Source of the DNA: Microbacterium nanhaiense | GTDB taxonomy: Bacteria > Actinomycetota > Actinomycetes > Actinomycetales > Microbacteriaceae | NCBI RefSeq assembly: GCF_014646015.1 | Contig: NZ_BMMQ01000005.1 | Location: forward strand, 62,001-126,000 | Length of the DNA: 64,000 bases | Direction of reading: 5' to 3' | In this document: positions 53,925 through 63,171 of the stretch, piece after piece | Position numbering within the stretch: the first letter of the stretch is position 1 | Layout: each line of letters opens with the position of its first letter | Notes under the pieces: generated by a model | The model's input: only the letters and a program-made list of their open reading frames with translations | Database searches by the model: none | Told to the model about the DNA's origin: nothing | Position numbers and translations under genes: made by a program

Positions 53925-56383
53925 TCGACCGTGAACGCTTCCCCGTCGACCCCTGGCGGCTCGTCGAGACCCGCTTCGACGCATCGGATCTCGGCGTCAC
54001 CGAGACCAACTTCGCCATCGGCAACGGATACCTCGGCATGCGCGCCGATTATCCCGAGGGGCGGCACGCGCACGAACACGGCACCTTCATCAACGGGTTC
54101 CACGAGACGTGGCCGATCCGCCACGCCGAGAACGCCTACGGCTTCGCCGAGGTCGGGCAGACGATCGTCAACGTGCCCGACGCGAAGATCATGCGCGTCT
54201 ACGTCGACGACGAGCCGATGTCGATCGACATCGCCGAGATCACCGAGTACGAGCGCAGCCTCGACTTCCGCGACGCGACGCAGAACCGGCGGATCCGCTG
54301 GGTCACCCCCTCCGGCAAGGAGGTGCTGCTCGAATCGCGACGCCTGGTCTCGTTCGACGATCGCCACCTCGCAGTGCTGCAGATGCGCGTGACCGTGCTG
54401 AACGCCGACGCGCCTGTTGTCGTCAACTGTCAGATCATCAACCGGCAAGATGGCGAGGACGTGTACGGTGGCCGCCCGGCGGCGGCGCACGCGGCCGGTA
54501 CCGCCGAGGTCGCGGATCCCCGCAAGTCGGAGCAGATCCCGGATCGCGTCCTCATCCCACACGAACACTGGCAGGACGGCGCGCGCGCGACGTTGTCGTA
54601 TCGCACGGCATCGAGCGGCATGACGCTCGCGGTCGTCGCCGACCATATTGTCGACACCGAGAACGAACACGAGTCGCGCGGCCTCATCGAGCCGGACATG
54701 GCGAAGAACGTGTTCCGCATCAACGCGAAGGCGGGCGTGCCGATCACGGTCACGAAGTTTGTTGCCTACCACACCTCTCGCGGTGTGCCGGCAGCCGAGC
54801 TCATCGACCGCGGTCGCCGCACCATCGACCGCGCGCTCGCGGCAGGGCTCGACAGCATCCTCGAGCGGCAGCGCGCGTGGCTCGACGCCTTCTGGGGCCG
54901 TTCGGACGTCAAGATCGCCGGTCACGACGACCTGCAGCAGGCCACGCGATGGTGTCTGCTGCAGGTGGCGATGGCGTCGGCCCGTGCGGATGGCTGGGGC
55001 GTGCCCGCGAAGGGCATGACCGGCTCCGGGTACAGCGGCCACTACTTCTGGGACACCGAGATCTATGTGATGCCGTTTCTCGACTACACCTCGCCGTGGT
55101 GGGCCCGAAACGCGCTGCGCGCCCGCTCCGCGATGTTGCCGGCGGCGCGCCGCCGTGCCGCGCAGGTGAGCGAGGCCGGTGCGCTGATCCCGTGGCGAAC
55201 GATCAACGGCGAGGAGGCCTCGGCCTACTACGCGGCCGGCACCGCGCAGTACCACATCAACGCCGACGTCGCCTACGCCCTCGTGAAGTACGTGCGTGCC
55301 ACGGGCGACGAGGAGTTCATGGCTAATGAGGGGGTCGACCTGCTCGTCGAGACCGCGCGCCTCTGGGAGACGCTCGGCTTCTGGCGCGACGAGACCTTCC
55401 ACATTCATGGCGTGACGGGTCCCGACGAGTACACGACGGTCGTGAACGACAACTTGTTCACGAACGCGATGGCGCGCTTCAACCTGCGGGCGGCGGCATA
55501 CGTGGTGCGCCAGATCGCCCACCGTGCGCCGGATCGCTACCGCGCCATGGCCGATCGGCTGTCGCTCGAGGACGGCGAGGCGGAGCGGTGGGAGGCCGCG
55601 GGCCGCGCCATGCACATCCCGTTCCACGAGGAGGCCGGGATCCACCCGCAGGACGCGCTCTTCCTCGAGCGCGAGATCTGGGACATCGAGCACACGCCCG
55701 CCTCGAAGCGCCCCCTGCTCCTGCACTTCCACCCGCTCGTCATCTATCGCTTCCAGGTGCTCAAGCAGGCCGACATCGTGCTTGCCGAGTTCCTCCTGAG
55801 CGCCGAGTTCACGGAGTCCGAGAAGCTCGCCGACTTCGAGTACTACGACCCGCTGACCACGGGCGACTCGACGCTGTCGGGCGTTGCGCAGTCGGTCATG
55901 GCGGCGGAGGTCGGCTATCAGGACCTCGCCCGCGAGTACTTCGAGCACTCTCTCTACGTCGACCTCGCGAACCTGCACGGCAACTCGTCCGACGGCGTGC
56001 ACATCGCCGCGGCGGGTGGCGCCTGGATGAGCCTCGTGTGCGGCTTCGGAGGAATGCGCGATGCCGGCGGCGAGCTGAGCTTCGACCCGCGCCTGCCGGA
56101 GGACTGGCCCGAACTGTCCTTCCCGCTGACCTGGCACGGCACGACGATCGACGTCGCGGTGCGCCACGATGAGATCGCGGTCGCGGCGCGCATGGGCGGC
56201 GGATCCGGTGTGCCGTTCTCGGTGCGGGGGATGCGGTACGAGGTGGCGCCGGGCGAGAAGGTCGTCGTGCCGCTCGCCGACCAGGGGCCGGTGCGGCCGG
56301 GCAAGCCCGCGCTGCGCAGGCCGCGGCGCGACGACGGATCCCGCCCGAACGCGATCGTGCCGCCGGCGGTGGACGAGCTCTGA
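53921..56383 (+). CDS. Glycoside hydrolase family 65 disaccharide phosphorylase
   Basis: 820-aa cytoplasmic enzyme that phosphorolyses an alpha-glucosyl disaccharide (maltose, trehalose or kojibiose type; not distinguishable here). The N-terminal beta-sandwich (about 1-300) with NFAIGNGYLGMRADYPEG is followed by the catalytic alpha/alpha barrel: SGYSGHYFWDTEIYVMPF (about residue 368), the general acid Glu in VTGPDEYTTVVNDNLFTNAM (about 505) and the phosphate-binding KRPLLLHFHPLVIYRFQVLK and GDSTLSGVAQSVMAAEVGYQ segments. ATG 53921 overlaps the phosphatase stop, so the two are made together. Confidence 0.94.
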   Translation: MIDRERFPVDPWRLVETRFDASDLGVTETNFAIGNGYLGMRADYPEGRHAHEHGTFINGFHETWPIRHAENAYGFAEVGQTIVNVPDAKIMRVYVDDEPMSIDIAEITEYERSLDFRDATQNRRIRWVTPSGKEVLLESRRLVSFDDRHLAVLQMRVTVLNADAPVVVNCQIINRQDGEDVYGGRPAAAHAAGTAEVADPRKSEQIPDRVLIPHEHWQDGARATLSYRTASSGMTLAVVADHIVDTENEHESRGLIEPDMAKNVFRINAKAGVPITVTKFVAYHTSRGVPAAELIDRGRRTIDRALAAGLDSILERQRAWLDAFWGRSDVKIAGHDDLQQATRWCLLQVAMASARADGWGVPAKGMTGSGYSGHYFWDTEIYVMPFLDYTSPWWARNALRARSAMLPAARRRAAQVSEAGALIPWRTINGEEASAYYAAGTAQYHINADVAYALVKYVRATGDEEFMANEGVDLLVETARLWETLGFWRDETFHIHGVTGPDEYTTVVNDNLFTNAMARFNLRAAAYVVRQIAHRAPDRYRAMADRLSLEDGEAERWEAAGRAMHIPFHEEAGIHPQDALFLEREIWDIEHTPASKRPLLLHFHPLVIYRFQVLKQADIVLAEFLLSAEFTESEKLADFEYYDPLTTGDSTLSGVAQSVMAAEVGYQDLAREYFEHSLYVDLANLHGNSSDGVHIAAAGGAWMSLVCGFGGMRDAGGELSFDPRLPEDWPELSFPLTWHGTTIDVAVRHDEIAVAARMGGGSGVPFSVRGMRYEVAPGEKVVVPLADQGPVRPGKPALRRPRRDDGSRPNAIVPPAVDEL

Positions 56384-56405
56384 CTCCTTTGTCGGACGTC
56401 CCCCG

Positions 56406-56411
56406 TAGGCT
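56406..56411 (+). promoter_or_regulatory. -10 box of leaderless dnaX
   Basis: TAGGCT ends 6 nt before the GTG at 56418. Confidence 0.62.
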
Positions 56412-56417
56412 GGTTCC

Positions 56418-59303
56418 GTGAGCACAGCCCTGTATCGCCGCTACCGGCCCGAGACCTTTGCCGAGATGATCGGCCAGTCGCAGGTGACCGATCCGTTGAT
56501 GACGGCGCTGCGATCGGACCGCATCGGGCACGCCTATCTGTTCTCGGGCCCGCGCGGCTGCGGAAAGACCACCTCGGCCCGCATCCTCGCGCGCTGCCTG
56601 AACTGCGTCGAGGGGCCGACGGACACGCCGTGCGGCGTGTGCCCGAGCTGCGTCGAACTGTCGCGCTCGGGCGGCGGCTCGCTCGACGTCGTCGAGATCG
56701 ACGCGGCGAGCCACAACGGTGTCGACGACGCGCGCGACCTGCGCGAGCGCGCGGTCTTCGCACCCGCGCGCGATCGCTACAAGATCTTCATCCTCGATGA
56801 GGCCCACATGGTCACGCCGCAGGGCTTCAACGCCCTGCTGAAGCTCGTGGAAGAGCCCCCGCCGCACGTGAAGTTCATCTTCGCGACGACCGAGCCCGAG
56901 AAGGTCATCGGCACGATCCGCTCGCGCACGCATCACTACCCGTTCCGGCTCGTTCCGCCGGCCGCGATGATCGGTTATGTCGAGAAGCTCTGCGGCGAGG
57001 AAGGAATCGTGCCGGATCCGGGTGTGCTTCCGCTCGTCGTCCGCGCGGGTGCGGGGTCGCCGCGCGACACGCTGTCGATCCTCGATCAGCTGATCGCGGG
57101 CTCGGAGGGGGCCACCGTCTCGTACGAGCGCGCCGTCTCTCTCCTCGGGTACACGCACGGCGAGCTGCTCGATGAGGTCGTCGACGCCTTCGCCGCGGGC
57201 ACCCCTGCCGGCGCCTTCGCGGCTGTCGATCGCGTCGTGCAGACGGGGCAGGATCCGCGCCGCTTCGTCGACGATCTGCTCGAGCGGCTCCGCGACCTCA
57301 TCGTGATCGCCGCGACGGGGGATCAGGCCGCCACGGTGCTGCGCGGCCTGCCCGCCGACGAGTTGGAGCGCATGTCGGCGCAGGCCGCGGCCTATGGTGT
57401 CGCGCGGCTCTCGAAGGCGGCCGACATCGTCAGCGCGGCACTCGACGGCATGGTCGGTGCGACCTCGCCGCGACTGCAACTCGAGCTGATGATCGCGCGC
57501 GTGCTGACGGCCGACGGCGCCGTTCCCGCGGCGTCCGCTCCGGCACCATCCGCTCCGGGTGTGTCCGGTGCGCCCGCGGCAGCCGCCTCCGAACCTGTCG
57601 CTTCCGCTCCCGCCGCGCACGCGTCTGCGGCGGAGAACGAGCAGAAGGCGATGGCGCCGGCCGCCGCGCCCTCCGGCGCTATGGCGCAGGCGGGCGCGCC
57701 GAACGCGCCTTCGAGCGGTCCCGTGTCGTCCGCGCCTTCCGTTGCGGCTCCGACGGCTGCCGCTCCTCCTGTTGCCGCGCCGATGGCGGCTGCGTCTCCC
57801 GTTGCGGCTCCGACGGCTGCCGCGCCGCCTGTTGCCGCGCCGACGGCCGCTGCGTCTCCCGTTGCGCCTCCGACGGCGACGGCGCCGCCCGCTGAGGCGC
57901 CCACAGCTGCTACGCCACCCGTTGCCGCGCCGACCACGGCCGCGCCGCCCGTCGCCCCGCGCCCGGCTGCTGCGCCGTCCGCCGCCCCGCGCCCGGAGAC
58001 CGAGACGCCCGAGGCGGTCGCGCCGCCCGTCGCGCACGACGACGCCGCTCCCCAGGCCCGCCCCGTTCCTCAGGAAGCGAACGGCGACGAGGCGCGGCAG
58101 GCGCACGACGACGAATCGGCGCCGCCCGTCACCAGCGACGAATCGTCGCGGGTGGCCGCGGCCGAGGAAACCGCGGCCGGCAGTGCGCGGGGGCCCGTTG
58201 CTCCTGCCGCACAGCCCGTCGCGGACGAGGTGCCGGGCGCCGCATGGGCGACCGCCGCTCCGGGGCAGGAGGGCGCCGCGTCCGATGCAGACACCGGGCC
58301 CGAGGCCGACATCGCGCCCGAGGCCGACACTGCTTCCGATGCAGACACCGCGGACGTTCCCGCGCAGGAGCATGCGTCCGAGCCCGCCCCGCTCACGAGC
58401 GACTCGCTGCGCGAGGCGTGGCCGCGGGTGATTGCGCAGGTCGAACGCGCGAGCCGTTCGACGTGGCTCGTGCTGCAGGCGGCATCGCCGGCGGGCGTGC
58501 AGGACGACATCGTGCGCCTGGCGTTCACGAACCCGGGCGACCTGGCCCAGTTCAAGACGCGAGCGGCCGACGGATCCGGTCCGAGCGCGGATCTGCGCGA
58601 CGCGATCGAGCAGGTCTGCGGCATGCGCGTGCGCTTCGTCGCCAAGCACATCCCGGGCGACGGCGGCCCCGGCGGCACCGCGGGACCCCAGGACCCGCCG
58701 GCGGGCGGCGCCCCTGCCGCGCCGCCAGCTCCCAGGGCGTCGTCCGCAACCGAACCGTCCGCGACCGCGCCATCCACGACCGCGCCATCCGCCGTTCCCT
58801 CGGCGGCGGCGCCCTCGACGGCCGCGACGGGCTGGGTCGTCGCCCCGATCCCGGGAGGCTCGAGCACCGCGGCGCCACCCGCCGCGGCCCCCGAACCCGC
58901 ACCCGCGCGCGGCTCGGAGACTCCGGCACCGCCGGCGCCGACGCCGCCCGCATCGGAGCCTCCCGCACAGGATCCGGACGTACAGCGCCCGGCCGTACAG
59001 GGTCCGGTCGCGCCCGAGGCCCAGACTCCGCCGGCACCGGCGGCTTCCGGTTACGGCGCCCCCGCCGTCGCCCCTCCGCCGTTCACGGGAGCGGGCGAGG
59101 CGATCCCCGACGACGAGGTCCCGCCGGATCCGTACGACGAGTACCCGCCGGAAGAGCCCGGGCCCGCCGCGCCGACCGTCCAATCGCGTCAGGTGCAGCT
59201 CGATGAGGGCGTGCAGCGCTACGGCGAGGCCGTCGTGCGTCAGAAGCTCGGCGCCATCTTCCTCCACGAGGAGGATTACACCCCTCCGACGCGGTTCCAG
59301 TAA
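56418..59303 (+). CDS. dnaX: DNA polymerase III subunit gamma/tau
   Basis: 961-aa clamp-loader ATPase. Residues 1-365 are conserved: YRRYRPETFAEMIGQSQVTD, Walker A SGPRGCGKTTSARIL (about 44), the zinc module CLNC and CGVCPSC (about 64-82), DEAHMVTPQGFNALLKLVEE (Walker B, about 130) and SRTHHYPFRLVPP. Residues 375-655 and 740-900 are Ala/Pro-rich low complexity, including about ten imperfect VAAPTAAAPP-type repeats at 57742-57970, separated by the conserved tau-like block (SDSLREAWPRVIAQVERASR). The full frame is open with no slippery site, so one long protein is expected. recR follows 15 nt later. Confidence 0.95.
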   Translation: MSTALYRRYRPETFAEMIGQSQVTDPLMTALRSDRIGHAYLFSGPRGCGKTTSARILARCLNCVEGPTDTPCGVCPSCVELSRSGGGSLDVVEIDAASHNGVDDARDLRERAVFAPARDRYKIFILDEAHMVTPQGFNALLKLVEEPPPHVKFIFATTEPEKVIGTIRSRTHHYPFRLVPPAAMIGYVEKLCGEEGIVPDPGVLPLVVRAGAGSPRDTLSILDQLIAGSEGATVSYERAVSLLGYTHGELLDEVVDAFAAGTPAGAFAAVDRVVQTGQDPRRFVDDLLERLRDLIVIAATGDQAATVLRGLPADELERMSAQAAAYGVARLSKAADIVSAALDGMVGATSPRLQLELMIARVLTADGAVPAASAPAPSAPGVSGAPAAAASEPVASAPAAHASAAENEQKAMAPAAAPSGAMAQAGAPNAPSSGPVSSAPSVAAPTAAAPPVAAPMAAASPVAAPTAAAPPVAAPTAAASPVAPPTATAPPAEAPTAATPPVAAPTTAAPPVAPRPAAAPSAAPRPETETPEAVAPPVAHDDAAPQARPVPQEANGDEARQAHDDESAPPVTSDESSRVAAAEETAAGSARGPVAPAAQPVADEVPGAAWATAAPGQEGAASDADTGPEADIAPEADTASDADTADVPAQEHASEPAPLTSDSLREAWPRVIAQVERASRSTWLVLQAASPAGVQDDIVRLAFTNPGDLAQFKTRAADGSGPSADLRDAIEQVCGMRVRFVAKHIPGDGGPGGTAGPQDPPAGGAPAAPPAPRASSATEPSATAPSTTAPSAVPSAAAPSTAATGWVVAPIPGGSSTAAPPAAAPEPAPARGSETPAPPAPTPPASEPPAQDPDVQRPAVQGPVAPEAQTPPAPAASGYGAPAVAPPPFTGAGEAIPDDEVPPDPYDEYPPEEPGPAAPTVQSRQVQLDEGVQRYGEAVVRQKLGAIFLHEEDYTPPTRFQ
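57742..57970 (+). repeat. In-gene Ala/Pro tandem repeat in dnaX
   Basis: About ten imperfect 24-30-bp units of the type GTTGCCGCGCCGACGGCTGC, coding for VAAPTAAAPP-like peptides. Units differ mainly in third codon positions, so it has been duplicated and then drifted. Confidence 0.75.
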
Positions 59304-59318
59304 CCAGAAAGACCACGC

Positions 59319-59912
59319 ATGTACGACGGAATCGTTCAGGAGCTGATCGACGAGCTCGGCCGCCTGCCGGGAGTCGGCCCGAAGTCGGCCCAGCGCATCG
59401 CCTTCCACATTCTGCAGACGCCGAGTTTCGACGTCTCCCGGCTCGCGAAGCTCCTCGCCGAGGTTCGAGAGCGCGTGAAGTTCTGCGAGCGCTGCGGCAA
59501 CGTGTCGGAGTCGGAACTGTGCGCGATCTGCCGCGACCCGCGCCGAGACCAGACGCTAATCTGCGTCGTCGAAGACGCCAAGGACGTCTCGGCGATCGAG
59601 CGCACGCGCGAATTCCGAGGGCTCTATCACGTGCTCGGCGGCGCCATCAATCCGATGGCGGGCGTCGGGCCGAACGAGCTGCGCATCCGCGAGCTGATGA
59701 CGCGCCTCGCCGACGGGACGGTGCAGGAGATCATTCTCGCCACGAACCCGAACCTCGAGGGAGAGGCGACCGCCGCCTACCTCAGCCGGCTGATGGGCGA
59801 CATGCAGATCGCGGTCACCCGTCTCGCCTCCGGCCTGCCCGTCGGCGGCGACCTCGAATACGCCGACGAGGTCACCCTCGGGCGCGCCTTCGCGGGCCGC
59901 CGCTCGGCGTAG
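59319..59912 (+). CDS. recR: Recombination protein RecR
   Basis: 197-aa DNA-repair protein of the RecFOR pathway. The helix-hairpin-helix start ([20 protein letters not shown]), a C4 zinc finger [16 protein letters not shown] (residues about 56-71) and the Toprim domain with [14 protein letters not shown] and GRLYHVLGG-like text ([20 protein letters not shown]) are all intact. It lies directly after dnaX, its usual place. Confidence 0.97.
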   Translation: MYDGIVQELIDELGRLPGVGPKSAQRIAFHILQTPSFDVSRLAKLLAEVRERVKFCERCGNVSESELCAICRDPRRDQTLICVVEDAKDVSAIERTREFRGLYHVLGGAINPMAGVGPNELRIRELMTRLADGTVQEIILATNPNLEGEATAAYLSRLMGDMQIAVTRLASGLPVGGDLEYADEVTLGRAFAGRRSA

Positions 59913-59941
59913 GCCGATTCTGAGTTAGCCGGGCCACGGCA

Positions 59942-59947
59942 TAAACT
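59942..59947 (+). promoter_or_regulatory. -10 box and leader hairpin of lysC
   Basis: TAAACT, giving a leader of about 45 nt. A small hairpin GCGCGC (59955-59960)/GCGCGC (59967-59972) lies in the leader ahead of the ribosome site AGGAG. Confidence 0.5.
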
Positions 59948-59998
59948 AGCGGGAGCGCGCGGTTCAGCGCGCATTCTGATCACTCCAGGAGCGTCATA

Positions 59999-61303
59999 GT
60001 GGCATTGATCGTGCAGAAGTTCGGTGGTTCGTCGGTCGCGGACGCAGAGAGCATTAAGCGCGTCGCGAAGCGAATCGTCGACACCCGCCGGGCCGGCAAC
60101 GACGTCGTCGTGGCCGTCAGCGCGATGGGCGACACGACCGACGACCTGCTCGACCTCGCGGGGGCCGTCGCCCCGACGCCGGCGCCGCGCGAGCTCGACA
60201 TGCTCCTCTCGAGCGGCGAGCGCATCTCCATGGCTCTGCTCGCGATGGCGATTCACGGCATGGGCTACGAGGCCCGCTCGTTCACCGGAAGCCAGGCGGG
60301 CATGATCACGACCGCCGAGCACGGCCAGGCCCGCATCCTCGACGTCACTCCGGTGCGCCTGCGCGAAGCACTCGACGAGGGGGCGATCGTCATCGTCGCC
60401 GGCTTCCAGGGCTTCAACCGCGATACCCGCGACATCACGACCCTCGGTCGCGGCGGATCCGACACGACGGCCGTCGCGCTCGCCGCGGCCCTCGGCGCGG
60501 ACGTCTGCGAGATCTACAGCGACGTCGACGGCATCTTCACCTGCGATCCGCGGGTCGTGCCGCTCGCGAAGAAGCTCGACACCATCGACGCCGACGAGAT
60601 GCTCGAGCTCGCCGCCAACGGCGCGAAGGTGCTCTACATCCGCGCCGTCGAGTACGCGCGCCGGCACAATGTCCTCATTCACGCCCGCTCCACGTTCACC
60701 TCGAACGAGGGCACGTACGTTCTCGGCAAGGGAATGACCGCCCCGAACCAGTCCAAGGGAGAAGAAATGTCCGACGTCATCGGCAAGGAAGAGCCCGTCG
60801 TCGCGGGAGTCGCGATCGACCGCAGCCAGGCGAAGATCACCCTCGTGGGCGTGCCCGACGTTCCCGGATCCGCGTCGGCGATCTTCACCCGCGTCGCGAA
60901 GGCGGGCGCGAACATCGACATGATCGTTCAGAACGTGCAGTCGGCGAGCCGCGGCCGCACCGACATCTCCTTCACGCTCCCCAAGGAGCAGGGCGCCGCC
61001 GTCGCAAAGCAGCTGCAGGCCGAGCAGGAGGACCTCGGCTACGAGCAGGTCGTCTTCGACGATCAGATCGGCAAGCTCTCCGTCGTCGGCGCCGGCATGC
61101 GCTCGCACTCGGGCGTCTCGCTCACCCTCTTCGAGGCGCTTTCGAGCAACGGCATCAACGTCGAGATGATCTCGACCAGCGAGATCCGCATCTCGGTGGT
61201 GCTCCGCGACACCGACCTCGACAACGCCGCGCGCGCCGTGCACACGGCCTACGGCCTCGACAGCGACATCGAGGCGACCGTCTACGCCGGCACCGGTCGC
61301 TGA
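59999..61303 (+). CDS. lysC: Aspartate kinase (alpha subunit)
   Basis: 434-aa enzyme that begins the Lys/Thr/Met/diaminopimelate pathway. Kinase domain: [20 protein letters not shown] at the start, [20 protein letters not shown] and [20 protein letters not shown] (about residue 155). The regulatory part (about 265-434) has two ACT domains (VTLVGVP-like [40 protein letters not shown]), the site of Lys/Thr feedback in relatives. GTG 59999 has AGGAG 8 nt upstream. An internal start at 60767 probably yields a separate regulatory subunit. Confidence 0.96.
   Translation: MALIVQKFGGSSVADAESIKRVAKRIVDTRRAGNDVVVAVSAMGDTTDDLLDLAGAVAPTPAPRELDMLLSSGERISMALLAMAIHGMGYEARSFTGSQAGMITTAEHGQARILDVTPVRLREALDEGAIVIVAGFQGFNRDTRDITTLGRGGSDTTAVALAAALGADVCEIYSDVDGIFTCDPRVVPLAKKLDTIDADEMLELAANGAKVLYIRAVEYARRHNVLIHARSTFTSNEGTYVLGKGMTAPNQSKGEEMSDVIGKEEPVVAGVAIDRSQAKITLVGVPDVPGSASAIFTRVAKAGANIDMIVQNVQSASRGRTDISFTLPKEQGAAVAKQLQAEQEDLGYEQVVFDDQIGKLSVVGAGMRSHSGVSLTLFEALSSNGINVEMISTSEIRISVVLRDTDLDNAARAVHTAYGLDSDIEATVYAGTGR
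60767..61303 (+). CDS. Aspartate kinase beta subunit (internal in-frame start)
   Basis: In-frame ATG at codon 257 of lysC, preceded by AAGGGAG with a 5-nt space. It would make a 178-aa protein ([20 protein letters not shown] onward) containing only the ACT domains. In Corynebacterium glutamicum and Bacillus the aspartate kinase forms alpha2beta2 with just such a nested beta subunit; the site here matches that architecture. Translation from it is inferred. Confidence 0.68.
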   Translation: MSDVIGKEEPVVAGVAIDRSQAKITLVGVPDVPGSASAIFTRVAKAGANIDMIVQNVQSASRGRTDISFTLPKEQGAAVAKQLQAEQEDLGYEQVVFDDQIGKLSVVGAGMRSHSGVSLTLFEALSSNGINVEMISTSEIRISVVLRDTDLDNAARAVHTAYGLDSDIEATVYAGTGR

Positions 61304-61310
61304 GACACCC

Positions 61311-61344
61311 CGCGTAACGCCGCCCCCAGGGGCGGCGTTACGCG
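61311..61344 (+). terminator. Terminator after lysC
   Basis: Perfect 16-bp stem CGCGTAACGCCGCCCC (61311-61326) with 61329-61344, tight CA loop. It separates lysC from the next gene. Confidence 0.8.
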
Positions 61345-61361
61345 TATAGGCGCGAGATCCG

Positions 61362-61367
61362 TAGGCT
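61362..61367 (+). promoter_or_regulatory. -10 box of leaderless GNAT gene
   Basis: TAGGCT ends 7 nt before the ATG at 61375. Confidence 0.55.
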
Positions 61368-61374
61368 GAGGCGC

Positions 61375-61830
61375 ATGACCGCCGAGATCGAGATCCGTCC
61401 CGTCGCCCCCGCCGATCGCGAAGCGTGGGGCGGGCTCTTCCGCGCCTACCGCGACTTCTACGGCATGGAGCACGACGAGCGCGTGATCGACACCGTGTGG
61501 GGCTGGCTCATGGATCCCGCACACGAACTCGTCGGCCACGTCGCCGCGAGCGGCGGTCGACGGGTCGCGATCGCGCACTGGCGCCGCTTCGCCCGCCCCT
61601 CGCGGGGCGCGACCGCCATCTTCCTCGACGACCTCTTCACGGATCCGGAGCTACGCGGATCCGGGATCGGATCCGCGCTGATCGCGAACCTGCAGCGGAT
61701 CGCGAGCGAGGAAGGCCTGAGCGAGGTCCGCTGGATTACCTCCGAGACGAACGTCGACGCGCAGCGCCTCTACAACCGCGTCGCCGACCGGGTGCCGTTC
61801 TACACCTACATCGCCGCGCCGAAGCCCTAG
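61375..61830 (+). CDS. GNAT family N-acetyltransferase
   Basis: 151-aa acetyltransferase. Acetyl-CoA-binding segment LFTDPELRGSGIGSALIANL (about residues 83-102) and the SETNVDAQRLYNRVADRVPF C-terminal strand/helix are clear. The start (EIEIRPVAPADREAWGGLFR) is also typical. Target unknown. Inserted between lysC and asd, genes of one pathway, but with its own promoter. Confidence 0.88.
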   Translation: MTAEIEIRPVAPADREAWGGLFRAYRDFYGMEHDERVIDTVWGWLMDPAHELVGHVAASGGRRVAIAHWRRFARPSRGATAIFLDDLFTDPELRGSGIGSALIANLQRIASEEGLSEVRWITSETNVDAQRLYNRVADRVPFYTYIAAPKP

Positions 61831-61849
61831 CAACCCGAAGCCGCCGCCG

Positions 61850-63104
<1,255 letters not shown>

Positions 63105-63115
63105 GACCGACATCG

Positions 63116-63154
63116 CTGGCCGCCTGGGCATGGAACGCGCGCCCAGGCGGCCAG
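63116..63154 (+). terminator. Terminator after asd
   Basis: Perfect 14-bp stem CTGGCCGCCTGGGC (63116-63129) with 63141-63154. Confidence 0.78.
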
Positions 63155-63157
63155 GAG

Positions 63158-63163
63158 TAGGGT
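63158..63163 (+). promoter_or_regulatory. -10 box of mqo
   Basis: TAGGGT, 8 nt before the GTG at 63172, with no ribosome site; probably leaderless. Confidence 0.5.
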
Positions 63164-63171
63164 GGTAGACC

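Noticed and set aside
53378..56425. A 1015-codon open frame opposite the GH65 gene
   Set aside because: Shadow of a clearly conserved gene; no domain text.
56418..59303. Programmed frameshift in dnaX giving a short gamma form
   Set aside because: No A/T-rich slippery heptamer is present near the end of the ATPase part.
55896..59408. An 1170-codon open frame on the minus strand opposite dnaX
   Set aside because: Gly/Arg repeats arise from the Ala/Pro low-complexity part of dnaX read backwards; no start signals.
59948..59998. Lysine riboswitch or attenuator before lysC
   Set aside because: The leader is only about 45 nt with one 6-bp hairpin, far too short for a lysine riboswitch.
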